A DNA stretch of 34,708 bases. Origin: an uncultured Dialister sp. (GTDB taxonomy: Bacteria > Bacillota > Negativicutes > Veillonellales > Dialisteraceae). Both the position numbers and the translations under genes were made by a program. The notes beneath the pieces were generated by a model. That model saw only the letters and a program-made list of their open reading frames with translations. It was not told the DNA's origin and made no database searches. Below are positions 15,157-23,164 of this stretch, in pieces; the stretch's first letter is position 1, and every line of letters begins with the position of its first letter. The DNA is taken from positions 1 to 34,708 of the forward strand of contig OMVW01000017.1 in NCBI GenBank assembly GCA_900314595.1, given 5' to 3'.

Positions 15157-15216
15157 ACTTTGCATTTTCCTCTTTTACATGCCGGTGGTATCATTACATA
15201 GAGGGAATGAAAGGAA

Positions 15217-16239
15217 ATGATATGGATGAAGCTCAAAAAGCCAATAATCCTTGTGGAGCAGGAAAGCTTTGCCGTGGGCGGGTCCGTTTTGAAGTCGGAG
15301 GGAATATACGATCCCTCTCATCCTCTGAATCCGCAGGGTCAGAAAAAACATGTGGATCACGGTTATGCGTTCTATCAGGTACCATGCAAAGCAAAGAAAA
15401 TAAATCTTCTTTTTCTGCATGGCGCGGGACAAAGCGGCGCTTCCTTTGAAACAACGCCGGACGGACGGGAAGGTTTCCAGACGATTTTTCTCCGGAAGAG
15501 ATATCCGGTGTGCCTTTTTGACCAGCCCCGGAGAGGCAGGGCAGGCTCTGCCGGTGTCCCTGTCTCTATAGAACCCGGAGGCGATGAAGCGCTGTGGTTT
15601 GATATTTTCCGCATCGGTCACTATCCTCATCGCTTTTCCGGAGTTCAGTTTCCGGATGGAGAAGAGGCAGAGAATCAGTTCTGGAGGAAGGTAACGCCCA
15701 ATACCGGGGATTTTGATGTATCTCTTGTATCTGCTGCTTTATCGGATGCAGTAGACAGGATAGGGGATACGGTACTTGTCACCCATTCCCAGGGCGGGTC
15801 TCCCGGATGGTTTACTGCGTTTAAAAATGATCGGGTGAAGGGAATCATTGCTCTTGAACCGGGTGTGGGATTTGTATTTCCGGAAGGAGAAGTACCGCCG
15901 CCCATGGAGTCCTCCAGCCCATTTGGGTCATTGAAGGGAGTGCCGGTTCCTGAAGATGATTTTAAGAGGCTGACAAAGATTCCAATCCTCATGGTTTTTG
16001 GTGATAACATCCCTGATGAACCTTCACCTTACGGCGGGGAGGACAACTGGCGGGTGCGTCTTGCCTCGGCAAGACTTATGGCTGAAGCCATCAATAAAAG
16101 AGGAGGACATGCGGAAGTTCTTCGTCTTCCGGATATAGGAATTTATGGAAATACCCATTTCCTCTTTGAGGATAAGAATAATGAGGAAATAGCGGACATC
16201 CTTGAAAAATGGCTTGTCAGGGAAGGATTGGGAAATTAA
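15217..16239 (+). CDS. Alpha/beta hydrolase, esterase-like
   Basis: A predicted cytosolic serine hydrolase of 340 residues. Blocks typical of alpha/beta hydrolases are NLLFLHGAGQSGASFE (oxyanion strand-loop), CLFDQPRRGRAG, the nucleophile elbow VTHSQGGSPG with Ser191 as likely nucleophile, and His314 in GNTHFLF as likely catalytic base; the acid may be the Asp of LMVFGDNIPD. The early QESFAVGG motif resembles Alcaligenes esterase-713-like proteins; this is recollection, not a search. The substrate is unknown. The start is ATG 15217 or 15226; AAAGG lies just before. No clear promoter is seen in the 60 bases after the preceding terminator, so expression may depend on read-through there. Confidence 0.82.
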   Translation: MIWMKLKKPIILVEQESFAVGGSVLKSEGIYDPSHPLNPQGQKKHVDHGYAFYQVPCKAKKINLLFLHGAGQSGASFETTPDGREGFQTIFLRKRYPVCLFDQPRRGRAGSAGVPVSIEPGGDEALWFDIFRIGHYPHRFSGVQFPDGEEAENQFWRKVTPNTGDFDVSLVSAALSDAVDRIGDTVLVTHSQGGSPGWFTAFKNDRVKGIIALEPGVGFVFPEGEVPPPMESSSPFGSLKGVPVPEDDFKRLTKIPILMVFGDNIPDEPSPYGGEDNWRVRLASARLMAEAINKRGGHAEVLRLPDIGIYGNTHFLFEDKNNEEIADILEKWLVREGLGN

Positions 16240-16272
16240 TTTCCTCCTGTTATTATTTTCCTGTAAATTTTA

Positions 16273-16301
16273 TTGACAATACAATTCGCCCGTGCTATTT
16301 T
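16273..16301 (+). promoter_or_regulatory. Promoter of T-box leader 2
   Basis: TTGACA (16273-16278), a 17-bp spacer and TATTTT (16296-16301), with an extended -10 TG at 16293-16294. Confidence 0.8.
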
Positions 16302-16309
16302 TATTTTAT

Positions 16310-16559
16310 ACAGATTGACTATGACGAAAAGAGTAATCATACCGAAGCGTTCAAGCGAGTCCGGAGAGTGAAAGCGGATACGGGGAGGCTGATGAAGTGC
16401 ATTTCCGAGTCAGGAAAGCTGAACGAAGTAGGTTTTCCCGGGAGCTCCCGATACAGGGCAGGGGTTTATAAGAACCCGCAGAGCTCCGGCCGGTGACGGT
16501 CGGGGAAAATCAGGTGGAACCACGTGCCGCTCGTCCTGGATTGGATGAGCGGCATTTTG
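16310..16559 (+). promoter_or_regulatory. T-box riboswitch 2, probable tRNA-Cys specificity
   Basis: A close relative of leader 1: the stem I block from CAAGCGAGTCCGG to AAAGCGGATACGG and the 16-base specifier region GAAGTGCATTTCCGAG are the same in both. The presumed specifier TGC is at 16398-16400. The T-box core is canonical, GGTGGAACCACG (16513-16524), with acceptor-pairing TGGA. The terminator has an 11-bp stem (16526-16536 with 16543-16553, one G-U pair) and a modest ATTTTG tail. It controls the binding lipoprotein gene 20 bases downstream. Cysteine specificity agrees with a role in cystine/cysteine uptake, but is inferred. Confidence 0.92.
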
Positions 16560-16579
16560 TATTTCAAGGGGGAAACACC

Positions 16580-17452
16580 ATGAAAAAATCACTGAAAATC
16601 GCATCCATCGCACTGGCATCTCTTCTGGCTGCAGGCCTTTTCGCAGGCTGCGGAGGAGACTCCAAACCGGTTGCTTCCAAAGCTGCATCCTCTGCGGCTG
16701 CAGCAGGAAAAACTTCCGTAAAGCTAGTCCTTTCTTCCACGGAACGTCCGCTTTCCTGGGCAGATGAAAATGGAAAGCTCCAGGGTTATGAATATGATAT
16801 CTGGCAGGAAGTCAATAAGAACCTGAAAGATTACACTCTGGATATTCAGGCAGTTCCGCCGGAAACTCAGGATGTCATGATGGAATCGGGCGATGCCAAA
16901 GTGGCATCCGGCGGTTACTACAAGACTCCCCGTCGTGAAAAGGATTACCTTGTACCGAAGACACCAATCGGCGTATCTTCCCTCATGGTTTACATGTCCA
17001 AAGAAAATGCGGCCAAGTACAAGAGCATGGATGATGTAGCAAAGGCAGGCTTGAAACTCGTTCCGAACACCCCGAATGGCGGTACATACAAAGTACTTGT
17101 GGACTGGAATGCGGCTCATGACAATATCCTGAAAGAAATTCCGGTACAGGACGGACTTACCCCGGCGGAACGTATCGCATCCCTTAAGAACGGCCAGTAT
17201 GATGCCCTTGTTTATCCGAACAACCTGGGCGTGGAAGATATCGGCAAAGCCATGCAGTTTGAAGTGGTTCCGCTGGAAAAACCGATTACCGTCAATCCGA
17301 CCGTAGTCATCGTCAACAAGAGCGAAAAGAAACTGGCAGAAGAAATCGACGCAGCTCTTGAAAAACTGTCCAAAGACGGTACCCTGAAGAAGATTTCTGA
17401 AAAATGGTACAAGAGAGATCTCTTTGAACAGCTGAAAGATGTGAAGAAATAA
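16580..17452 (+). CDS. Amino-acid ABC transporter substrate-binding lipoprotein (cyst(e)ine suggested by T-box)
   Basis: A family-3 type extracellular solute-binding protein, 290 residues. The signal peptide ends in the lipobox LFAGC, so Cys24 is lipidated and the protein sits on the outer face of the cytoplasmic membrane. The fold signature is RPLSWADENGKLQGYEYDIW near the N-terminus, then VASGGYYKTPRREKDYL, ERIASLKNGQYDALVYP and a C-terminal block LEKLSKDGTLKKISEKWY. The start is set by AAGGGGG nine bases upstream. No permease or ATPase gene follows; the gene ends at a terminator, so it must use a transporter encoded elsewhere. Ligand specificity is inferred only from the leader. Confidence 0.88.
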   Translation: MKKSLKIASIALASLLAAGLFAGCGGDSKPVASKAASSAAAAGKTSVKLVLSSTERPLSWADENGKLQGYEYDIWQEVNKNLKDYTLDIQAVPPETQDVMMESGDAKVASGGYYKTPRREKDYLVPKTPIGVSSLMVYMSKENAAKYKSMDDVAKAGLKLVPNTPNGGTYKVLVDWNAAHDNILKEIPVQDGLTPAERIASLKNGQYDALVYPNNLGVEDIGKAMQFEVVPLEKPITVNPTVVIVNKSEKKLAEEIDAALEKLSKDGTLKKISEKWYKRDLFEQLKDVKK

Positions 17453-17493
17453 AAGGCTTTTAGTCATTCGGTGCAGAGATTAATGTAATATTC

Positions 17494-17530
17494 AAAAAGA
17501 GGCATTTCGTATGAAGTGCCTCTTTTATTT
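17494..17530 (+). terminator. Intrinsic terminator after the binding lipoprotein
   Basis: AAAAGAGGCA (17495-17504) pairs with TGCCTCTTTT (17517-17526); T-rich sequence follows. Confidence 0.9.
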
Positions 17531-17577
17531 TTATCTTACGGGAAAACCGGAGGAAATAAATGTATCAGTCATTCAAT

Positions 17578-17607
17578 AAAAAAGTGACGGGATTACGTCT
17601 CGCCACT
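17578..17607 (-). terminator. Intrinsic terminator of dusB
   Basis: On the minus strand AGTGGCG pairs with CGTCACT (one G-U pair) and is followed by a run of T. It lies about 50 bases beyond the dusB stop. Confidence 0.65.
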
Positions 17608-17659
17608 GCACTTTTTCAGGAAGCCGGCTCCGGTTTCTGCAAACCGGGACAGATTTCCG

Positions 17660-18673
17660 TTAATTTCGTGCCGGAAATTCGAATGATTCTTCTTTTAATC
17701 CTTTGGCCTTTTCGTATTCATCAAGGGTCCGGTTATATTCTTCTTCTGTCAGGGCCTTCATGATTTCCCTTCGAAGGGCTGCTGCTTCGGGAAGACCGTG
17801 GAAATAACGGCTGGCATGGGCCCGCATTTCCCGGATGGCCCTGTTTTCTCCCTTTTCAAGTACAAGTCCGTGCAGGTGAATCCTGGACATGGAGAGTCTC
17901 ATTTCCCAGGTGGGAGAAGGAAGAATTTCTCTTGTTTCCAGATAGGTATTGACTTCCCGGAAGATCCATGGGTTACCCCAGGCGGCACGGCCGATCGCGA
18001 CGGCTGCACAGCCAGTCTCATCCATCAAAGCTTTTGCAGAAGGACCGTCTATGACATCCCCGTTTCCGATGACCGGGATTTTTACTGCCTTTACCACTTC
18101 AGCAATTTTCTTCCAGTCCGCTTTTCCGCTGTAAAAATCCTCCCTTGTCCGTCCGTGAACGGTAATGGCAGAAGCTCCCGATTCTTCTACAGCCTGTGCC
18201 AGTTCCACACAGTTTTCCATTTCCCTGGACCAGCCAAGACGCATTTTCACGGTAATCGGAATGTTTACTGCTTTCACCATGGACTTAACGATTTCTGCGG
18301 CCAGGGGGATATTTTTCATCAGCGCAGACCCATCCCCGTTTTTAATGACTTTCTGCATGGGACAGCCCATGTTGATATCAATGACATCAGCTCCGGCTTT
18401 TTCCATTTCCTTTGCGCCCAGCGCCATGATATCCGCGCTGCTCCCGAAAAGCTGGAGCGCCACCGGATGCTCAGATGGGTCAATTGCCAGCATGTCTTTC
18501 GTTTTTTCGTTCTTATAGTAAAGTCCTTTGGCACTGACCATTTCCGCCGTTGTCATGGCAGCACCCATACGACGGGCTATGATACGATATGCCAGGTCAC
18601 TGACGCCGGCCATGGGAGCAAGCAATGCCCATCCATCCAGTGTGAGGGTACCGATTTCAGGTTTTTTATACAT
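17660..18673 (-). CDS. dusB: tRNA-dihydrouridine synthase, DusB type
   Basis: An FMN enzyme that reduces uridines in the D-loop of tRNA with NAD(P)H. It has 337 residues with a TIM-barrel N-terminal part and a helical C-terminal tRNA-binding part. Motifs: LLAPMAGVSDLAYRIIAR at the start, DINMGCPMQKVIKNGDGSAL with the catalytic Cys, TVKMRLGW, TVHGRTREDFYSGKADW, VIGNGDVIDG and AAVAIGRAAWGNPWIF. The start at 18673 follows CGGAGG by six bases; a longer frame to 18697 begins before the ribosome site. It is monocistronic, with its own promoter and terminator, and is divergent from the pur operon. Confidence 0.94.
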   Translation of the reverse strand: MYKKPEIGTLTLDGWALLAPMAGVSDLAYRIIARRMGAAMTTAEMVSAKGLYYKNEKTKDMLAIDPSEHPVALQLFGSSADIMALGAKEMEKAGADVIDINMGCPMQKVIKNGDGSALMKNIPLAAEIVKSMVKAVNIPITVKMRLGWSREMENCVELAQAVEESGASAITVHGRTREDFYSGKADWKKIAEVVKAVKIPVIGNGDVIDGPSAKALMDETGCAAVAIGRAAWGNPWIFREVNTYLETREILPSPTWEMRLSMSRIHLHGLVLEKGENRAIREMRAHASRYFHGLPEAAALRREIMKALTEEEYNRTLDEYEKAKGLKEESFEFPARN

Positions 18674-18704
18674 GTATTTCCTCCGAATTAATTTCACGAA
18701 ATAG

Positions 18705-18734
18705 ATTATATACTTTTGGCGTATCCTCTGTAAA
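18705..18734 (-). promoter_or_regulatory. Promoter for dusB
   Basis: On the minus strand TTTACA (18729-18734), an 18-bp spacer and TATAAT (18705-18710). The AT-rich stretch from 18735 to 18913 between the divergent promoters holds nothing else I could identify. Confidence 0.7.
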
Positions 18735-18913
18735 CGGGAAAGAGAAAAATTGAGGTGAGTTTCATATCCTTTAAAGTACGATTTAAAAATGAGAATAAAA
18801 TGAGTCAGATTAGAATATATGGGATAAATTAAAATATAAAAAGCGTAATACTTAAATCAAGATTATAAACGAAAGACGCCGACACCATCGAGGGTTTGAG
18901 CCATTAAAATTTA

Positions 18914-18942
18914 TTGACAAGGAAATTCAGAAATATTAGAAT
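18914..18942 (+). promoter_or_regulatory. Promoter of the pur operon
   Basis: TTGACA (18914-18919), a 17-bp spacer and TAGAAT (18937-18942). It gives a leader of about 260 nt before purE. Confidence 0.85.
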
Positions 18943-18979
18943 GATTAAGGAACGTCAATGGAAGACGGCAGGATTTCGG

Positions 18980-19010
18980 GCTTGTGCATGGGTAAGGCGC
19001 AGGCTTTTTT
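18980..19010 (+). terminator. Attenuator-like terminator in the pur leader
   Basis: GCTTGTGC (18980-18987) pairs with GCGCAGGC (18997-19004, two G-U pairs) and TTTTTT follows. It sits only about 30 nt after the predicted start point, too soon for a known purine aptamer; no guanine/adenine, ZTP or PRPP riboswitch consensus was seen. Further hairpins lie near 19151-19164 (CTGCT/AGCAG) and 19178-19194 (TTGAGG/CCTCAA), the latter just before the purE ribosome site. Confidence 0.7.
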
Positions 19011-19030
19011 ATCTCAAGGGGGAGAGGGCC

Positions 19031-19180
19031 ATGGGTGCTGATATTCGTATCTGGAAAAGCCAGTATAAATGCAGCAGTTTTTGTGGTACGCTCTTTTTCC
19101 ATCCGTCAGCAGTGTTGTATCCATATATAAAGAAGGCTCCTTTTGTCTGCTCTGAAGCAGGCAGGGGAGATTTTTTTTGA
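19031..19180 (+). CDS. Possible 49-codon leader ORF of the pur operon
   Basis: ATG 19031 is preceded by AAGGGGGAGAG, a good ribosome site, and the frame runs to 19180, 28 bases before purE. The product begins MGADIRIWKSQYKCSSF and ends SEAGRGDFF; it resembles nothing I know. It may be a regulatory leader peptide, or the ribosome-site-like run may be chance in a structured leader. Confidence 0.3.
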   Translation: MGADIRIWKSQYKCSSFCGTLFFHPSAVLYPYIKKAPFVCSEAGRGDFF

Positions 19181-19208
19181 GGTTCTGCCTCAAGAAGGGG
19201 AGGATAAT

Positions 19209-19700
19209 ATGCATGTTGGGATTGTTATGGGTAGCGATTCCGATTTACCGGTCATGAAGAAGGCCTTTGGAATTCTTGATGATTTTGGGGTCACCTATGA
19301 CGTAACTATTGCTTCTGCTCATCGTACGCCAAAGAAACTGGCTGATTTTGTGGCAGCAGAAGAAAAGAGAGGGGTCGGCGCGTTTATCGCCGGTGCCGGT
19401 ATGGCAGCTGCTCTGCCCGGTGTTGTTGCCAGCCTTACACTGAAGCCGGTCATCGGTGTGCCGCTTTCCGGTGCAAAACTGGACGGCATGGATGCTCTTT
19501 TCTCCATCGTGCAGATGCCTTCCGGAATTCCTGTAGCCACAGTAGCCATCGATGGTACAAAGAATGCAGCATTCCTTGCTGTTGAAATCGGTGCTGTATC
19601 TGAGCCGGAGCTTTTTGAGAAGTACAAAGCTTACCGCGAAAAGGCAGCAAAGGAAATTTATGAAAAAGATACAAAACTCCAGGCAGAACTGGGCAAATAA
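19209..19700 (+). CDS. purE: N5-carboxyaminoimidazole ribonucleotide mutase
   Basis: Rearranges N5-CAIR to CAIR in de novo purine synthesis. At 163 residues it is the normal class I PurE length. Motifs: VGIVMGSDSDLPVMKKA, IASAHRTPKKLADF with the catalytic His, FIAGAGMAAALPGVVAS and GIPVATVAIDGTKNAAFLA. The start follows GGGGAGG; a frame extended to 19143 reads through the leader hairpin and was rejected. First gene of the operon. A class I PurE normally works with PurK, which is not in the window. Confidence 0.96.
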   Translation: MHVGIVMGSDSDLPVMKKAFGILDDFGVTYDVTIASAHRTPKKLADFVAAEEKRGVGAFIAGAGMAAALPGVVASLTLKPVIGVPLSGAKLDGMDALFSIVQMPSGIPVATVAIDGTKNAAFLAVEIGAVSEPELFEKYKAYREKAAKEIYEKDTKLQAELGK

Positions 19701-19724
19701 TGTAACTGGATAAGGAGAAAAGAA

Positions 19725-20588
19725 ATGAAAGAATACAAACCATTTAAATCCGGCAAAGTCCGTGAACTTTATGATCTTGGCGACAGCCTTGTCATGGTCT
19801 GCACCGACCGCATTTCCGCTTTTGATAACATACTGAAATGTCCGATTCCGGAAAAAGGGGCAGTCCTCAACCGTATGTCCAAATTCTGGTTCGACCATAC
19901 CCGTGACATTGTTCCGAACCATATGATTTCCATCGATACCAAAGACATGCCTGAATTCTTCCAGACCCCTGAATTTGAAGGCCGTGCCATGAAGACTATG
20001 AAACTCAACATGATTCCGGTTGAATGCATTGTCCGCGGCTACATTACCGGTTCCGGCTGGGAAGGTTATCAGAAAGATGGGAAAGTCTGCGGTATCAAAC
20101 TGCCGGAAGGCCTGAAAGAATGCCAGAAACTCCCGCAGCCGATTTTCACTCCGTCCACCAAGGCTCCTGCAGGAGAACATGACCAGAATATTTCCATGGA
20201 AGAAGGCATTGAATGGGTCAATCGTTTCTTCCCAGGAAAAGGCAAAGAATATATGGAAAAACTTTCCGAACTGACCCTTGCTCTTTACAACAAATGCGCT
20301 GATTACGCTCTCGAAAAAGGCATCATCATTGCAGATACAAAATTTGAATTCGGCCTGGATGAAGAAGGAAATATCGTTCTCGGCGATGAGATGCTGACTC
20401 CTGATAACTCCCGCTTCTGGCCGGCAAAGGGCTATGAAGCGGGCCACGGCCAGCCTTCCTATGATAAACAGTTTGTCCGCGACTACCTGAAAGCAAACCC
20501 CGGTGATACCGTTCCTCAGGAAATCATCGACAAGACCAATGCCCTTTACAAAGAAGCCTATGAACTTCTGACCGGCGAAAAATTCTGA
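19725..20588 (+). CDS. purC: Phosphoribosylaminoimidazole-succinocarboxamide synthase
   Basis: Joins aspartate to CAIR with ATP to give SAICAR. It starts KPFKSGKVRELYDLGDSLVM with the typical lid, then CTDRISAFDNILKCPIPEKG, ECIVRGYITGSGWEGYQ and IADTKFEFGLDEEGNIVLGDE. At 287 residues it belongs to the longer PurC form (about 290-300) rather than the 235-residue form common in Bacillus. The ribosome site is AAGGAG. It is 24 bases from purE, and about 85 bases separate it from purF. Confidence 0.96.
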   Translation: MKEYKPFKSGKVRELYDLGDSLVMVCTDRISAFDNILKCPIPEKGAVLNRMSKFWFDHTRDIVPNHMISIDTKDMPEFFQTPEFEGRAMKTMKLNMIPVECIVRGYITGSGWEGYQKDGKVCGIKLPEGLKECQKLPQPIFTPSTKAPAGEHDQNISMEEGIEWVNRFFPGKGKEYMEKLSELTLALYNKCADYALEKGIIIADTKFEFGLDEEGNIVLGDEMLTPDNSRFWPAKGYEAGHGQPSYDKQFVRDYLKANPGDTVPQEIIDKTNALYKEAYELLTGEKF

Positions 20589-20674
20589 CACCCATTGAAT
20601 CTACAGAAATGAGGGGTAATTCCCTCCCGGAAATTTCCGGCACCCTTATGTATTAAAGACAGGAGAATTCTGTA

Positions 20675-22096
20675 ATGTATAGAAATATGGATGTTTACGA
20701 CGACAAGCCTCATGAAGAATGTGGTGTGTTCGGCATATTTGACAGAGAACTGGCAGCGTTCTATGAAACCTATTATGGTATCTTTGCCCTGCAGCACAGG
20801 GGACAGGAAAGTGCCGGTATCACCGTTTCCGATGGAAAGAATATGGAAACTTTCAAAGCCATGGGGCTTGTTACCGAAGTTTTCCGGAATCCTCCCCAGA
20901 TGGAAGGACATATCGGCATTGGTCATGTGCGTTATTCCACCACAGGTTCGTCCATTCCCGTTAATGTACAGCCTCTGCAGGCAGACAGCATTACCGGTCC
21001 TATCGCTCTGGCCCATAACGGAAATCTGGTGAATACGAAGAATCTTCGCCGCCGTCTGCTCCTTGAAGGGAATACTTTTTCCACCTCCATGGATACGGAA
21101 GTCATTATCAAACTGCTGGCAAGAAGCCGCAGCCCGTCCATGGAAGAGAAATTCCTGGAACTCATGGATGAAATCCATGGAGCCTATGCCATTGTGGCCT
21201 GCACGAATGATGCTGTTTACGGCTGCCGTGACCCGTTCGGCTACCGGCCCCTTGTTATCGGCAAAACGGAAAAAGGCTGGGTCCTCGCTTCCGAAACACC
21301 GGCTCTCGATGCCATTGACGCCACTTTCGTAAGAGACGTGCTTCCCGGGGAAATTGTAAGAATCAATGATGAAGGTATTCATTCCACCATGTACTGTCCG
21401 GTGGAATCCCACCGTCATGGTATCTGCTCTTTTGAATATATTTATTTTGCCCGCCCGGATTCCATCATGAACGGGCAGGATATTTACCAGGCCCGTCTCA
21501 ACATGGGGCATAAACTCTGGGAAGAAACCCATTATGACGGAGATGTGGTCATGAGCGTGCCGGATTCCGGCAACGTGGCAGCTCTGGGATACGCCGAAGC
21601 TTCCGGCATTCCCTTCGTGGAAGGCCTTTTGAAAAATAAATATATGGGCCGTACTTTCATCCAGCCCGGACAGAAAAAGAGAGAACGGGCCGTCCGCATG
21701 AAGTTGAATCCGATTCGTATGAATGTGGAAGGAAAACGAATCATTCTGGTAGATGATTCCATTGTACGCGGCACTACCAGCGGGATTATCATTAACCTGC
21801 TCCGAAATGCGGGAGCTAAGGAAATCAAGCTCTGTATCAGTTCGCCGCCTGTCCGTTATCCCTGTTTCTTTGGTATCGATACGGCGGAAAGAAAACAGCT
21901 GATTGCTGCCAAGTATTCGACGGAAGAAATCTGCAAGATGATTGGCGCTGACGCTCTGCATTATCTGTCCCAGGAAGGACTGGCAGAATCTATTTCCCAT
22001 ATCAAAGCAACAGACATGTGCTTCGCCTGCTTCGACGGGGTCTATCCGGAACCGGTTCCTCATAACGGGCTTGGCACCATGGAAGATGAGGAATAA
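20675..22096 (+). CDS. purF: Amidophosphoribosyltransferase
   Basis: First committed step of purine synthesis: PRPP plus glutamine to phosphoribosylamine. It has 473 residues. A 15-residue propeptide precedes the nucleophile Cys16 in HEECGVFGIFD, as in the self-processed Bacillus type. The glutaminase domain contains ALQHRGQESAGI and GHVRYSTTGSS; the PRPP motif is IILVDDSIVRGTTSG in the C-terminal half. Cysteines in RYPCFFGID and DMCFACFDGVYPE match the 4Fe-4S ligands of the Bacillus enzyme, so this form should be oxygen-sensitive. The ribosome site AGGAG is about 10 bases before ATG. Confidence 0.97.
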   Translation: MYRNMDVYDDKPHEECGVFGIFDRELAAFYETYYGIFALQHRGQESAGITVSDGKNMETFKAMGLVTEVFRNPPQMEGHIGIGHVRYSTTGSSIPVNVQPLQADSITGPIALAHNGNLVNTKNLRRRLLLEGNTFSTSMDTEVIIKLLARSRSPSMEEKFLELMDEIHGAYAIVACTNDAVYGCRDPFGYRPLVIGKTEKGWVLASETPALDAIDATFVRDVLPGEIVRINDEGIHSTMYCPVESHRHGICSFEYIYFARPDSIMNGQDIYQARLNMGHKLWEETHYDGDVVMSVPDSGNVAALGYAEASGIPFVEGLLKNKYMGRTFIQPGQKKRERAVRMKLNPIRMNVEGKRIILVDDSIVRGTTSGIIINLLRNAGAKEIKLCISSPPVRYPCFFGIDTAERKQLIAAKYSTEEICKMIGADALHYLSQEGLAESISHIKATDMCFACFDGVYPEPVPHNGLGTMEDEE

Positions 22097-22105
22097 GGAG
22101 GACAT

Positions 22106-23164
22106 ATGACTGAAAAGAAAAAAGGATTGACCTATGCGGAAGCCGGTGTAGATATCGAAGCCGGTGAAAGAGAAGTAGAATTGATCAAGAAATCTGTCCA
22201 GGCTACTTACATTCGCGGTGTTATGGGTGACATCGGAGGGTTTGGCGGACTTTTCCGGCTGAAAGATGAAATGGGAGAAGACCCCATCCTCGTTTCCGGT
22301 ACCGATGGCGTAGGAACGAAACTCCGTCTGGCTATTGAGATGGGAATTCATGATACTATTGGCCAGGACTGCGTGGCTATGAGCGTCAACGATGTCCTTG
22401 TTCAGGGCGCAAGGCCGCTGTTTTTCCTGGACTATATTGCAACCGGTAAACTGGAACCGGAACTGATGGCTGAAATCGTTAAAGGCGTAGCTGATGCATG
22501 CATCGAATCCGGCTGTGCCCTCCTTGGAGGCGAAACGGCTGAGATGGCCGGATTCTATGCTGCAGGAGACTATGATGTAGCTGGTTTTGCCGTAGGCATT
22601 GTAGACAGGAAAGATCTCATTACCGGTGAGACCATTACCCCCGGTGATGTGATTCTCGGTCTCCCTTCTACCGGCGTTCATTCCAACGGGTATTCCCTGG
22701 TGCGCCGCATCATTAAAGATAATGGCCTGTCTCTGGATAAAGTTTATGGCGATCTTGGAAAACCGCTGGGTGAAGTTCTCCTGACTCCGACCCGGCTTTA
22801 TCCGAAGCCGGTCCTTCCCGTCCTTAAAGGTACGACCGTAAAAGGCCTTGTCCACATCACCGGCGGCGGCTTCTATGATAATATTCCGAGAGTCCTGCCA
22901 AAGGGTACCCGGGCCGTACTGGATGCAGACAAATGGCCGCTCCTTCCTATTTTCCCATTCCTCATGAAAGAAGGGGGAGTAGAACCGCATGAAATGTACC
23001 GCACCTACAACTGCGGCCTTGGCATGCTTCTCATCCTTTCCCGTGAAAATGCGGAAAAAGCAAAAGAAATCCTGAAATCCATCAATGAACCGGTTTATGA
23101 AGTGGGTGAAATCACCGAAGGAAATCAGGATGTCATTGTGAATGGTGGTCTTTTCCATGAATAA
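22106..23164 (+). CDS. purM: Phosphoribosylformylglycinamidine cyclo-ligase
   Basis: Closes FGAM to AIR with ATP. It has 352 residues, the normal length. Motifs: LTYAEAGVDIEAGE at the N-terminus, LVSGTDGVGTKLRLA, QDCVAMSVNDVLVQGARPLF, CALLGGETAEMAGFY and LVHITGGGFYDNIPRVLP. AAGGAGG lies just before the ATG and only nine bases separate it from purF. Its last eight bases overlap the start of purN. Confidence 0.97.
   Translation: MTEKKKGLTYAEAGVDIEAGEREVELIKKSVQATYIRGVMGDIGGFGGLFRLKDEMGEDPILVSGTDGVGTKLRLAIEMGIHDTIGQDCVAMSVNDVLVQGARPLFFLDYIATGKLEPELMAEIVKGVADACIESGCALLGGETAEMAGFYAAGDYDVAGFAVGIVDRKDLITGETITPGDVILGLPSTGVHSNGYSLVRRIIKDNGLSLDKVYGDLGKPLGEVLLTPTRLYPKPVLPVLKGTTVKGLVHITGGGFYDNIPRVLPKGTRAVLDADKWPLLPIFPFLMKEGGVEPHEMYRTYNCGLGMLLILSRENAEKAKEILKSINEPVYEVGEITEGNQDVIVNGGLFHE

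Noticed and set aside
15144..15449. 101-codon frame overlapping the start of the esterase-like gene
   Set aside because: It lies in another frame and its internal start ATG 15222 has only the shared AAAGG site. The hydrolase frame has the family motifs.
17560..17763. 67-codon plus-strand frame with a GGAGG site
   Set aside because: It overlaps the dusB terminator and the antisense 3' end of dusB, and the product looks random. The ribosome-like site is probably chance.
18943..19208. Guanine, ZTP or PRPP riboswitch in the pur leader
   Set aside because: None of the conserved core sequences was found, and the terminator comes too early for such aptamers.
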